64,000 nt of DNA from Diplonema japonicum (taxonomy: Eukaryota > Euglenozoa > Diplonemea > Diplonemida > Diplonemidae): positions 248,001-312,000 of the forward strand of contig OZ025656.1 of NCBI GenBank assembly GCA_964019335.1. The letters are read 5' to 3'. The notes beneath the pieces were generated by a model. It did not search any database. It was given only the letters and a program-made list of their open reading frames with translations, and was not told the DNA's origin. Below, piece by piece: positions 1-13,300 of this stretch. Made by a program: the position numbers and the translations under genes. How positions within the stretch are numbered: the stretch's first letter is position 1; every line of letters starts with the position of its first letter.

Positions 1-1109
1 CCGTCGTTGGCGAGCTCCCGACCATCGTCTTGATCTACTTCACATGCCCTGTCTACTTCAGCTTTCGCTTCAACACATTCATTGCATCGTTCTTATGCAC
101 CTCGATGCTTCTTCTTCACATTCCTGCTCTTATTGCATGCTACTTGTTCTACAAGTACGCCCTTTGGGGACCCGTTCCCAAGGAGAAGCGCGAGAAGATG
201 CTGCGAATCTCCATCCCTGTGAGGGTGATGATGCTGTTTATTATTTCCGGATTTTTCGCAGTCTTCATGATTTCGTTCACTGAATACATTGTATGGGGGG
301 GGAAAAAAAAAGAAGAAAAGAAAAAAAAATCACAGCCGTGGCTTGGTTGCTGGATCCTTACCCCTTCACTGGCTATGTGGGCTGTGGATCTCGTTTTGTG
401 CGTGGGCTCAAAAACGGGTATGAAAGGGGGGACACAAAAAAAAAAAAAAACTCTCACAGAAAAGAAGTTCAACGGTCCAGGAGGGTCGCCCCGTATGGTG
501 ACGAAAACGATTCACAAAAGACCTGAATGGTTGCCGTTCTGGGTCTCTTTGACTGATCTCATGGACGCTGCCTCGGATTTCATCCACGGGCTGGACAATG
601 ATCCAGAAGTGGTGGTGGAGAGCACCCGTACTGCGGAGTACGAGTACCGTTACAGAAAGTGCGATTTGGAAGAAGAGCGGACCAAAGCGGAACAGCTGAA
701 GCAAGACAAGATTGACAAAAAGGACAAGGAAGCGAAGGACAGACATGAAAAGGAAACATTGAGAAGAGAAAAGGCCGATCTGATCCAGAAGAGTGTCAAG
801 AAATCGACGATTGAAGCTGTATCGCAGAATTCAGCTGCCAAAAAGGAGCCGGAAAAGAAGGTTAAGCCGGCCCCGAAGCCTGCTGCTGCTAAGAAGGGAG
901 AAGTGCCCAACGTCACTTCCACTGGGTCGGCGGCGTGGACAACCGACCAACAAAGAGAGTTCGAGAAGGCACTTCGCAAGGCCCCTTCTGGCACCCGTGA
1001 CCGCTGGGAGACCATCGCGTCGCAGGTCGAAGGGAAAACCTCTAAAGAATGTGCTGACCGCTTCAAGGAACTCTCGTCTTTACGTACAACCCTCCGCACT
1101 GCTAAGTAA
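1..1109 (+). CDS. SANT/Myb-domain multi-pass membrane protein, 5'-truncated (J-protein/ERdj1-like?)
   Basis: The reading frame is open from base 3 and the start lies upstream of the window. Three or four hydrophobic segments come first (about bases 20-140, 220-290 and 336-410). A charged Lys/Glu coiled coil (about 640-780) and an Ala/Lys/Pro-rich linker follow. A C-terminal SANT/Myb domain (about 932-1080) has the pattern W-TTDQQREFEKAL ... RW-IA ... KTSKEC-DRFKEL. This SANT form is typical of zuotin/DNAJC2 and of ER J-proteins such as ERdj1/DNAJC1; the membrane segments favour the ER group, but no J domain is in view. Two introns are inferred, 291-335 (45 nt, G-run then A-rich) and 418-459 (42 nt, A15). 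Both start GTATG, end ACAG and are multiples of three, so the frame stays open either way; splicing removes two Lys-rich stretches. Family assignment is tentative; the SANT domain is clear. Confidence 0.65.
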   Translation, partial: VVGELPTIVLIYFTCPVYFSFRFNTFIASFLCTSMLLLHIPALIACYLFYKYALWGPVPKEKREKMLRISIPVRVMMLFIISGFFAVFMISFTEYIVWGGKKKEEKKKKSQPWLGCWILTPSLAMWAVDLVLCVGSKTGMKGGTQKKKKTLTEKKFNGPGGSPRMVTKTIHKRPEWLPFWVSLTDLMDAASDFIHGLDNDPEVVVESTRTAEYEYRYRKCDLEEERTKAEQLKQDKIDKKDKEAKDRHEKETLRREKADLIQKSVKKSTIEAVSQNSAAKKEPEKKVKPAPKPAAAKKGEVPNVTSTGSAAWTTDQQREFEKALRKAPSGTRDRWETIASQVEGKTSKECADRFKELSSLRTTLRTAK

Positions 1110-1371
1110 GAATGAAGAAATAGTGCGGGGGGGGGGGGGGGGGGGCGGTGGTGCATATAACACCTTTGATCAAATTATTGCTATTATTGTTGCGTTCCCT
1201 TTTTTTTTGTACACAAACCTATAACAGGAAGGGAGGAGGTGAAATACACAAAAAAAAAAAAGAAAGGAAATACTATAAAAAGAAGAAGAAAAAAAGAGGT
1301 TATAAAAAAAAAAAATACAACGAGAAAACACACAAAAGAAGAAGAAAAGAAAACCCCGTAAACCATTATAC

Positions 1372-4300
1372 ATGGATGGCGAGGGGGCTGTCCCATCGCC
1401 ATTTGGGATTGTAGAGGAACTATGCAAGAAGGGCGTGGACAGGGATGGGCTGGGGAGTGTGTTCGTGGAGTTGATAACGACAGTGAGGGGGTGGTGTAGT
1501 GATGATGCGGGGTCGGAGCACAAAGATGTTTTATGCCACATGGGTCAATTGTTCGAAAGCGTTGAGAAAGTGAAATTCGTGCCTGCAGAAATGTGCGGCC
1601 TGGCTGCAGTGTGCTCGGTGCTTGCTCTCAAGTCACTGTTGAAAGCGGAAAACGCAGAACAAGCCCAACCGGCTCTGTACTGTCTCGTTTCCATCTTCAA
1701 AAAGGGCACAGGTGGGGTATTGCGATCTAAAACGATGCCTGGCAACGCCCCCACAGCCTCGCAAGGCCACCCAGTTACTCCTACTAACAAGCTTGTCCGG
1801 TGTGGTGCTATACAAAAAGCAGCTCTTGGGTCAATATCAAAGTTCCTCAGTGGTTCTATGACCAGCTTCTTCACCTCCCAGACTACTAAATGGGCCGCAC
1901 AAGACCCAGCCTCCACAGCTTCCATTCTACGCATCTCTGGTCTTCTTCTGGACGACCCCGAGCCTGTCCTCAGTGCGCTCCTCGCAGCCATACAGACACC
2001 TATGAAGCGTTCTAGAGAATTGCTTGGGTCGTCCTTGGCCCTCGCGATGGGCACTACCCCCAGCCCCAGCGGTTTAAGACAGGTGCAACAAGTTGCCTAC
2101 GCATGGGCGACAGTATGTTTTACAGAGGAGACATCGCGTGAGCTGGTGCAGGAACTGTCCCTTTCAGTAGAGGTGCTCACAGCATGGATATTGGGGAGGG
2201 ATGAAAGTACTTCCATTGCATTGTCGATGATGGCCGCAACACTGGGCCTCAACAAACCGGAAGAAGCATCGGGGCCTAAGCGAGAATGGCAAAACGTGGT
2301 CGAGGAAGCACTGAACCACCCAAACCTAGCACCTCTTTCCCTTGCGCCGAACCCCGTTCGGACTGCCTTTCCGGAGGGCGACAGATGCTTATCGCAAGCA
2401 GATATTATGAATCTTGTCAGCAAAGTGTTTGACGTGACGATAGACCTTCTGAGTGATGCAAGCGACAATGTCCACCCCATAAACCTCAACCTGCTATGTG
2501 TGTCTGCTGTGGTTCAGGTCTACGGTAGCACCTTTGCGACGTCTCAACTACAACAGCTCCTTCAAGTAATCAGCCTGGCACAAAACTGCGGCAAGTCCGT
2601 CACCAGTACCATCTCTCAGCTGCTGGAAAGCCTTCTCTCCGACCTTATGCTCCTCCCGCCCCTAAGTGAGACACTTCCTCTTATCACCAACAGCTACCTT
2701 CTCAAAAATGGGACACTGCAAAAAGCAACCCCCTGGCCACTCCTCCACTTGGTCTCTGTTATCATAGCGAGAGAAGACATGTCCTCCAATGTCGAGATTC
2801 TTTTGAAGAGCGTATGGGATGGGTTCTGCAAAGCGCTCAGCACGCAGGACACTCAAACTTTCGCATCCGCGGTGATGAGCTTCCTGAGCGTGGTGTGTGA
2901 GAAGCTGCAAGACGAGATGCTGGAACCTTTCTGTGACACACTCTTAGATTCTATAAAAGAGGGTATCTCGAAGGGACTGTCGAACTTTGGAGTGTGGGGA
3001 CAGGCAATCCGGTTGCTGCACATTCAAGTACTGTCCAGCACCACCCCGGACTATGTGAAAGAAAGGAGAAGGAAGATGTTAACGCACTGCACTTTCCAGT
3101 CCGACGCACCTGTCGCGTACCCGGCACTCTTATCGCCGTTGAGAACGTCCGCTGTGAGACTTGCACTGGCGGCTGTGACCGGTAACAAGGAGGCGCCTGT
3201 TGAGGAGCAACTCAGCATCGTGCCCTCCGACGACTATGACAACTCGACCCCCCACCCCATAGACGAGAAACTCTTGACTCCGAAATTTAAGGAAGTGCTG
3301 GCACTGACTTTGCATTACTGTAGAATAAACTGCAGGCCCAGCGTCTTGGGCTCTTTCGACAGGCAGGGCTTGTTCGACCTGCTGCAAGCTGCCGCCCACT
3401 TGCTGTGGGGCAGCACCCCCTGCTTCGTGTCGACGGTTGATGCAGCCACCTGCACCGCACCGGATCTGCACTGCTATTTGCTGCGTTGCATGTTCGACAA
3501 CATGCAGCTGCCAGATCTTGACACCATCCTGTACATTCTAAACAGGGTCACTTGCTGTGAATCCTTCGAATGGATGTCGGGGATTGAAGATATGCACCTG
3601 GTCACGCTGCTGCTGCAGAAGTGGCTCGACAAGCAAGAGAGCGTCACAGACGAGGAATGTGCTGCCATTACGAAGGCGATGACACCTGTGGCGGAGAAAC
3701 TGAGCAGTGCGCACAAGTGGACGGTGAAGGATATCCTGTGCTTCCTGAAGCCTGAGTCAGAGACTGCGAACTTGATCGTTGCGTGTGTAGAGGGAGGGCA
3801 CACCGTGACATCAGCAGTCATAAGATTGCTGATACAGCACAACGGGAACATTGAGATGGACGTGGATCAGTCAGACGTGATGGACGTGGTGGGTGGGTCT
3901 CCTAACAGCAGGAAATTTGCCGCCCTTGCCACGGCACGCACCAGCGTCGAACAGCTCCTTGTTTCCGACTGGCACCCTAAGCTCTCCGCTGCCGTCGACA
4001 AGCTCAGCACTAACAGTCCTCTGCCACTCAAAACCTTCCTCAAGCACGCTGCCTCACGCCTTGTTTGCAAACCGTGTCAAAGTGCTACCTTGTACATGGC
4101 TGCCAACACTGCTCAGGTGTTGTTCCCTATTCTCACGCGATGCCTGAAACCAGCCCCTGCTGTCAAAAACTTCAGCCTGCTACAAAGCATGCTAACTATT
4201 GCATGCACTACTCCATACTCTTTCCTGCCTCTAAAGTCGGAGATGATGTCTGACGCAGCACTAAATACAGCAGCCATGCTGCTGCCCCCTAACCTCCCAG

Positions 4301-7300
4301 CTGTGCGTGTCGTGTGTTCTTCTTGGAGGCTTCAGAAGACGAAACAAGCATTGGAGCTGATAGTAGGAGGACCGGAGCCCATCCCGGTTTTAGAAGGGAC
4401 TCTGAGCGACATCGCCAAATGGCTCCTCTCGGCACCTATGAACACAGTAAATACCGTTGCAGAACTGGTGGCTATCGTAGCGTTGGGGGAAGGGCCGAAA
4501 TTTAGCTGCTTGCAATATTTGGTCCTGTCGTCTGACCAGAGCCACAAGATGCTGCGCTCCAATTTGGTTCCGAAGTGCACCACGTACACTGACATCGTTA
4601 AGTGTTGTGTGAAGTTGCTACCCCAGGCTGGTCCGACAACTCTCGGGAATCAACTGCTCCTATTTGCAATCGCTGGCCTTGAATATCCAGCCGCGGTAGA
4701 AGCACAAAGGGCTGTGCTGAGAGACATCCTGACCAATGATACCCAGAAGCTGCAAGCACTTGTGACAGGCAAAGCGAATACTGAAGAACCTTGCAACTCA
4801 GATTTAGGGTACACACCCAGTCTGTGTAAGAGATGGCTGTGTTCCGTTATTGCAGGAGACGCAGAGCTTAAGCAGCGGTGTAGAGACTGTTTGATGGATG
4901 GTTTGCCTGCATGCCTGCAATCTAATGGTTTTGCATACCTCTCTGCCTGTGCTGAGGTGTGCGCTGGTGGTGATGAAGTGACTCTCATGTCTGCTGTGGT
5001 GAAGGCCTTCAAACACTGCATGCAAATCGAGTCCAGCAAGGAGGACGCTACGTACGCATCTCTGTTGCCTGTTTTGGAGTTCATCAAGGCAGCCCTCTCT
5101 GTTGTGGTACGAGTCGATAGCAAGGGATGGTTCTCGCAACCTGCCGCGGCACTTGCAGAGGTTTTGTCGTGCCTTAAATTCTGCCACAGGGCCCTGCGAT
5201 CTAACACGGGGTCCACAAGGTCTTCGGGGCTAAGATCTTTAGCAGCAGCTGCACTGGAACACAAATATGAGAGTGATTTTGGCTGCTCTTTCTCGAGAAC
5301 GAAAGAGGAGTATATTATGATGCACTGGTACCTGTGCTACAGTACCTATCCTGGTGAGCGCAAGGGTGCATGCAGCTGGTGTGCTGAGTACTGTCACAAG
5401 AGGAGAGGCTACGACGTAGAGTATGCAGGATGCATCCCTGCCTATTGTGACACGAAGGGCAACCCTCCACTACCAGCAGGGTGTTCGCAGTCACCGGACG
5501 TGAAGGGTGTTCTGCCCCATGAGGCATCAGATCCTTTCGTTCAGGCTCTCTTCCACCCTGCTCCGTATGACACGGCAGAGCAGGTCAGCCTACCTAGTGA
5601 CTTCAACCTGCAGCTCAACGATATAGCTCCGTTTTCAGAGCTGCTTGACTTGTTGCAGTCCTGCGTGACTGCATGCCTTCCTGTCACTAGCAGCATTTTG
5701 CAGAGCTCCTTTGACGAGAGCGGTGGTCCGCAAGGTTCTACCTGTGTGTTGTCCAACTCTGAGTGGCGCACGCATGTTGCGTCCAGATACCTGGTGATGA
5801 CAGAGAACGTTACAGCACTAGAAGGCACAGTCGATGGCAGACTGGAGTACGATTCAATGCCTCATTATGAGATCAATTTGCTGCAATCCAGGGTGTTGAC
5901 GAGGCATGTTGCTACGGCCAGTCTGTGTGGTTGGGTGGCGTTGGTCGACAAGAGTCAAAGCGTCTTAATAGTCGATGAGAGTGCTTCGTTTCCCGTGAGC
6001 ACTATTTCTCCGGCGAGGAGGGGCGATGCAAAACCCGAGCTCAATGTGTTGGCAAGGAATACGTTGCGCTTCAAGGTCATCGGCATGACAGTGAACCCGC
6101 TGAACGGGATGTACCTAGCAGCCTACGGCGTTCACAATGTGCACGTGTTCGTTGTGTCGGGTGGGTCGGTGGTTTCACAGATTGCACCGCAGCTCGCACT
6201 TTCAATGCTGTCTGGTAGCACGCACGTTATCCATTGTGGTTGGCTTCCGGGATCACACACACATTTGGCGGTGGTGACGACCAAGTTTGTGAAAGTGTTC
6301 GATCTGTCTGCAGACATCTACTGTCCTGTGAACAACTACATGCTCCTGGAGGGCGAGTTCGCGGGTGCTGCCTTCGGCCAGAATTCAGAGGGAGTCACAA
6401 TGTTCGGCATTACAAAGGCAGGACAGTTGTACTCGCAGGTCGTGACTGAAGGCGACTCAGTAGACGGCCCGTTCTACTTGACGAACGTCGTTGATGTGCA
6501 AGCCAAGTCAAAGGGCGATAGCGGCTGCAGTATCCACTACAGCATCGCGCAGCATATATTGTGTGTAGCATACTCCAATGGCAAGGCCTTCCTTGCGAGA
6601 TGGGACTTCTCGAAGGCAAGCCTTGAAGACATTGTGAACCTCCCCTCGTCCTGTCCTGATCGCTCTCTGTGGTCTATCAACAGGTGGGAAGAGTGCATCG
6701 ACGCACCAGGGGTTTTCGCCTGCATACTCAACGACGGTGCCAACGTGGGTGTCATCTCCCTCGACAAGAACAAGCTGCTTGCCGCTGTGGAAGTGCATGA
6801 CCTCTACGGTAGCAGTGGTACACACGCTGAAGGGATTGCTTTAGTGCGCCACCGCCCACCCGCAAACCCGTCTTCTTCAGCACCTAGAACTCGTCCCTCT
6901 TCGTCTTCGGAAGCACTTAATCTCCTGGTGTCGCTGGAGAGCGGGACAGTGTGCTCATACCCGCTTGACCCTAGCAAACTTGTATCTACTCAGCAAACAG
7001 GTCTGCATTCCGATGAGCTGTTAAATGACATTGAAAAGCAGAAATCTGCTATTCTCACTGCAAGACCGATACCTCGCACGAAGAGCAGGCGTCCTGGCGG
7101 CAAAACTTCAAGCAGAAGTGATGCTGACAGGGATAGAGAGAGGGAAAAAACAGAGGACGACGCAGAACAGCACGCAGACAGCCCGTACGAAGCATTGCTT
7201 CTCGGGCGGCCCCTGTCGCGGGGTGCGCCTTTCGACGCTATCCCTTATAACACCTTGCGTGCCATGAGCTCATTTGATGCAAAGTGGGGTGGGCTCAACT

Positions 7301-10300
7301 CCAGGAGCGACGTGCCGTCAACGGTGGCACTAAATGTGTGGGAGGATCTAATGCCGCTGGGTCGGACAGCGTGGTCTATCACGAGGGGTGTGGGTGTTGC
7401 TGCTGAAGACAAAGACAAGCTGGCTGATGGTTCAGACCTAACAACCGTCACTGTTATCCCTCCGCGTGCGCTTTCGAGGGGTCCCAGTGTTGATGGTGGT
7501 GGGTCGCCGCCTCTAACGGGACTCAACACTCCAGGCATCTCACCTTGCAACTCGCCCCCCTTGTCACCTCTCTCTCAGAGATCCACATCACCTCCTACCA
7601 TGGGTCTGTCTCCTATGACCAGGCCCTTGGGGGACAGAGCACCCCCTCCTGGCATGGGATTGGGTATCGGCGATGCCAGACCCGCTGCAAGGTTCGTGCT
7701 ACAAGCGTCTGGCGAAGCCGTTATCTGCGGGGTGAGGCTGCGATTGTCTTGCGGCAAAGAAATCCTCCCAGGAAGGTCTCCTGGTGAGTGCTCTCTCCTG
7801 ACAACAGAAGAGCAGCTTGTTGTCATTAGAGTGGCTTCTCAAACACGCTCCCTGCCAAGCGACACAAACACCCGTTGGCTTGGCTTCGTGTTGTCGCACC
7901 GTGAGGCAATGAAGACCACCAAACAAGGTGTCGAGGTGAGCATCGTGACGAATGGACCAGAAGTGGTTTTGAAGCAGATCGAGCTCTTTACTTGTGTGTC
8001 TGCTGCGAACAAGACAAGAGCTGACGAGGGTCGGGCGTCACCTGACTTGCAGGAGAAGGACGTGATAGACGCTCGTGAGAGGATAAACAGGCTGCAAGAG
8101 CCTGTCTCACCCCTCACATCCGCGTCATCAACATTGGATGCCATTCTTCAGAACCTCGTGAGTGGCAGAGCAGGAGCGCTGTCAACGCTCGCAAGAAAAA
8201 AAGCAGAAGAAGCAAAAGCCCAGTCACAGCCATCACAGCGGCAGCCGCAACAAGTGACACAACCTGCGCCGCTTCCTCCCAAAGAAGAGCCTCTCGCCAA
8301 ACTTGCGCCTGTGCATACTGTGCTGCAGACAACACTCGGCTGTCTGAGACTAGCATTAGCTGCTTCTGAAAATGCCTCTCTGAACGAAGAAACGTGTGTT
8401 GCATTGTGGCAATCCACCCTTGCTGCAGCGAAGTGGGGAGCGAAAGGCCTCACAGCAGGGACTGCTTCCACACGGAGTATTGCTGCCCTTCATGCACTGT
8501 TCGCCAGTGCACGTCACAAGATATCAACGTTCAGGTCGCAACGCGCCACCACGCTGCTGCGGATAGCGTGCACTACAGAGATAGTTGACAGCAACAGGAT
8601 GCATGTTGTTTTGGCCACTGCTGCTGCAACGCTCGATTTCCGCAATGAAGTGGCTGAGGTGCTGAGTAGCAATAAGGATTTATTGGAAACGTTCAGGAAG
8701 TTGATTGACTCTTCGCTGGCTATTTTCTCGGCCGACGGTGGGAGGCTCCCCGTGGGACAGGAGAGTGTCTTGATTGCATTGCAGTTCCTCTCGATGCTTG
8801 ACATGCTCGCGTCTAGGAGGAACAAGGACGCAGCAGGTGAGGCAGCGGCAACGTTAAGATTTTCGTCTTCGCTGACGTCGCCTACACCCGCTGCACGGGC
8901 CAGTGCTTTGTATGTAGCTCGCCAGTTGCTTGCTGACAAGTCGCTCGAAGTAGGTGTCTTCTCGCACCTTCTCAAACATCTCCTCACCCTCAAGACACGC
9001 ATGGACAAGATATCTGGTAGCCAAACTGTTCCGTTCTATAACTGCATGCTGTGCCTTCTGTCAAGGCTCGCTTACCCCATGCATGGCCCCCCTGATCTTG
9101 CAGCGGTTGAAGAGGCTGTTACTGCTCTACTCCCTCAGATAGTTTTGAACACCAGCTGCGACGAGTTCGGCGTCACACCTGCACAGTTCCTGAACATCAA
9201 AACGCTAGCCATGCTAGTGGGTGCGTCTTTCTCACCCCCTTCATTGCAGCTTCAGGATCATTCTGCATCCATGTCTCCTGAGGAGGAGCATAGAGTGGAT
9301 GTCATGAAGCTGGTCGTGAAAGGTCTCGACAAGAAGGCACGGGCGTCGTTGAAGGAGCTGGTCTTCGCTCTCCTCAACAGCAAGAAGCTGTCCGACCCGG
9401 AGTCGTCGTTGCCGACCACATCGAGCGACCAGCTCTTGCCAGCAATGCCACCTGCTTGCGAGCAGGCGCGTGTGTCACGTGACGAAAACACCGAAACGGT
9501 GTCAGCATCCCCTCCGCCAGCACCCTGTGATCTCATAGCTAGGGGTGCTGCTGACTTTTCTTTGACGAACTTCGTACCACTCTTCTCTCAGTCGCTCTCT
9601 TCCCACGGGAGTGCCATGCTGAATGTTTACAGCAGACATACTCTAGTCGCTGCCTTGCAGCTAGTGGCATCTTTGCACTTCGTGGGGCAATTAGAAGACA
9701 TCAACATGTGGAAGAGCACCATCGACCAAGCGCTGCGCAACGACGAATTGAAGTTCTTGGAATCAGATCTCAAGTGCTTGCTCGTGCGATTGTGCAACAA
9801 CTCACAATTGGAGTGCCAAGACTACAGGGACGACATGGGTCTGAAGAAGGAGCACAAGGCATTGGCCGGTGTCGTGAAGAACATGATGCTGCTAGGTTCG
9901 GTGGACTACGTGCTCAGTGCTCACAGCTCTTTCGAAGCAATCACGAACATCGCGATAGGGCAGCCTAAAAACTGGATCTCATTCTGCAAGGAGGAGCCCA
10001 GCATCGTGGAGCTGCTCGTCACCTTGTTGAATCACTGCCTGCCACCTGAGCTTGCGGCACATGCCTTACGCCTTCTGGCGTTCGTTGCCAAGCCTTCAGC
10101 CGAAGTGCAGAACATGAGACGTGTTGTCAACGAGAAGTTCCTTGAGTTTGTGATACGAGAGTATCTCCTGAAGTCCATCACGGAGTCCGTACTGAGTGTG
10201 AAGTGCACCATCAGCGACCCTGTTGCAGATTGCAAAGTCGAAGTAGTCCACCTTCTGAGATGTATTGGTATCGAGAGCAGCAACTGCTCGCAATGGGCAG

Positions 10301-13300
10301 ACAACGCACAGTTAGTCGCTGACACACTGCTGGGTTTGCTGCCCGGCGTTGCGTCACACGGAACGAAGGGTGCGGAAACCCTCATGAAGCTGGCTCAGGA
10401 GTCTCTCAGTGCGCTGAAATCGGACGAAACAACAGGACGCATGGCAGCAATCCTCGCCGCGGCAGTCCGGAAATCCTGCTCCGCGATGCTGCATCACCCA
10501 AGAGGTCCACTGTACCTGTCGGTAGAACGCACTTTGGGGACACCGAAGGGGTGCATCCTTGAAGGGGGTTGGGCACAAGACGGATCCGTACCGCCTGTGA
10601 AGCTTGCGGAGGCCTCGTTGGGAACACTCGGGGCAGACATCAAGTACGCACCAGACACAATATTTGTGAGGCTGGGGTCTGCCATCCAGTTGAAGCGAGT
10701 GATGATGCTCGTGTCTGACTGCAAGCAGTCCAAGGTGCCTAAGGTGGTTGAGGTGTGGCACAGCTCAAACTACTCGCCCGATGCACGTGCTGTGCGGGAC
10801 CCGAGCTTTCAGTGGCACCTACTAGGGCGCATCACTGTGGACACACCGTCATCTATCTGCCGAGCAGCTGTTGAGCTTCCTATCGTTGTCACTGCACACG
10901 CACTTAAACTGCACTTTGCTGAGTTTGATTGTGACCCCAGCGCACAACTGACAGAGACGCTGTCCTGCCCTTCGTGTAACCAAGTGATCACAGACCGTCA
11001 CGGGCAATGTTTGAACTGCGAATACGAGAATGCATACCAGTGCCGTCAGTGCCGTAACATCAACCACGAGCAACTGGATGCATTCCTCTGTAATGAATGC
11101 GGCTGGTGCAGATACGGTAGGGTGGATTTCTCTTTGCTGTGTCGCTCCTCTGCTGCCCCTGATGTGCTGCGGAACGAGACTGATAGGGTGCGTGCGCTTC
11201 AAGTGCTCAGCGACAACAACCATACAGCGCAGCAGCTCGCCATGCAGATAGCAGACCTCCGCACCAACGTCAGTGCACTGACAACGCAGCTCGACCTCAA
11301 CATCCCACCAGCATCGGCACCAACGTCGTCACCACGTCAAACGCGTCCTACAAAAGACAAGCACAGAGACGAGAGAAAGATGCAGCCCACAGAAGAGCCC
11401 GACGGTGTGCACCCTTCAGCTATCGCCTTGTCGTCGCTGTACAACAATTCTGCGAAGGAAATCACAATGCAACTCGCGAGGTGCTTGCGCACCCAGTCGG
11501 AGTTGCGCAGGGCCCTCTTCAACCACGCCAGTGTCGGGAACACAACTAGTGCAGGAGACGAAGATGCACAGCTCAGCCCTTCTTCGAAGCCAGGCAGCCC
11601 GAAAGGGGTTGTGGCGGTTGAGATCCTGCTCCCTACACACTTTGGTTCTTTGCTGCAACTATGCGTGTTGCTTCTGAAGACTTCTAAGAGCTTCATGAGC
11701 ACACCCGCTGTGCAACAGGCTTTCCTCGGCGATAATCTCGTCGAGACCCTGTACATCGCCGCTGTGCAAACACTAGACCCTGTGAAGACTGCTGCGAAGG
11801 ACCTGCTTGTTGTTCTCCAAGAAGGCAATAGGTTGGCCACAGACGAGGTGATGCATCATATCAAGCAGCACGTTCTTTGTGAATTAAACAGGACCGGTCC
11901 CGTTAGTTACAACGCAGCACACTTGCACTCCTCGATGGTGCTGCTGTCGAAGTGTGCATCGTGCAAAGACGGTTTGTGGTTTAAAAGGCTACCGTTGCTG
12001 TTACAGATATTCCTCAAGGCACTGGGACAGGCAAGAGCGTACCCGTGCTTGCTGGAGGCGATAGCACAGGCAGCGTTGACGTTCGCAGGCACTTTGCTAG
12101 TAAGCAATCACACGCAACAAGATTCCGGTGCTATTGCGCTGAATATAAAATATGGCAGAAAATGGCTGATGCACTGGTTACTCGCAAAGAATAAGGAACT
12201 GGCAGAATTAACAAGAAGCCCCCAGTGGTTGACCCGACTGCTCTTTGCGCCTTCTGTGTCGTCAGTTGCTCAGCAGCTGCGAAGGACCACAGAATCGCTG
12301 GCGATGTCCGATTCATCTCTGCATGCAGGCATTCTAAAAACCTTGCTAGAGCATCTCCCGCAAGCCGCGAAAGAGGGCCGCACTGGTGGCTGCTCGGAGA
12401 TCAGCGACGACAGCACAGCGGAAGGCAGTGGGACGGAGGCGTTCTTCGGCCTTCTATCATCGCTGATGACACCTATGTGGGTGCGTATCCTGTTCACAAG
12501 AAGAGGCGTCCTTCCTTTCCTATGCAAGCTGATTCTGAGAGAAGCGTATCATTTATCAGAGCGAGAGACCGACCTGCAGAAGGCAGCAGGAGGGGACGGG
12601 TGTGTGCCAGTTGAGCTGGGTTGGTCGGCAAACAAGCTTGTGGAGTTGCTAGCGGTGTTTATCACGACGAGCAAAGATGGACAGGTTGGGCTGTTCAGCA
12701 AGATCCTTAAGAAAGGCAACGGGGTGGAAATGCTGCTGGATGCGTCGCTAACACTTAAGTCGATAGCCGCCGTGCGCACCAAGCAGATCAGCAGTGCAGA
12801 GACACTGATCAAGGGTGTGCTCGACACACTTGTGACAGAATCGAACGCTGATAAGAGTTCATTCATCACAGCCTCCGTTGCCTATCTCGCAAAGCCACGC
12901 CTCACATGCCAGATGGGCAAGCACATCCTTGAGAAGGTGCTGAATATCGTCGATCCGAAGCCGCCTGAAGAGATCTGTCAGCTGCTCTTTAAGAAGAAGC
13001 CTTCGCAAGAAGATTTCATCCGTGGCCACATGGGGAACTTACCTGTGGCCAGCAACACGGTGGGGAAGACAATGACGGATGTCGCAAACAAGATATGTAG
13101 GGAGCTGGATCTGCAGCTGGACCCCGACTTCGGATTGGAGCTGCTTGTCGACTCGAAAATAATTGACCTCAAGCTGCCAATCCAACTGGTGTACGACCAA
13201 GTGTGGAAGGAGAGCAGCAGCAGTAGCAGCAGCAAAATGAACGCAGGAGGTACGCTGCCAATGCTTGTTGTTTACAGATTACAAGGTTTGGACGGAGAGG

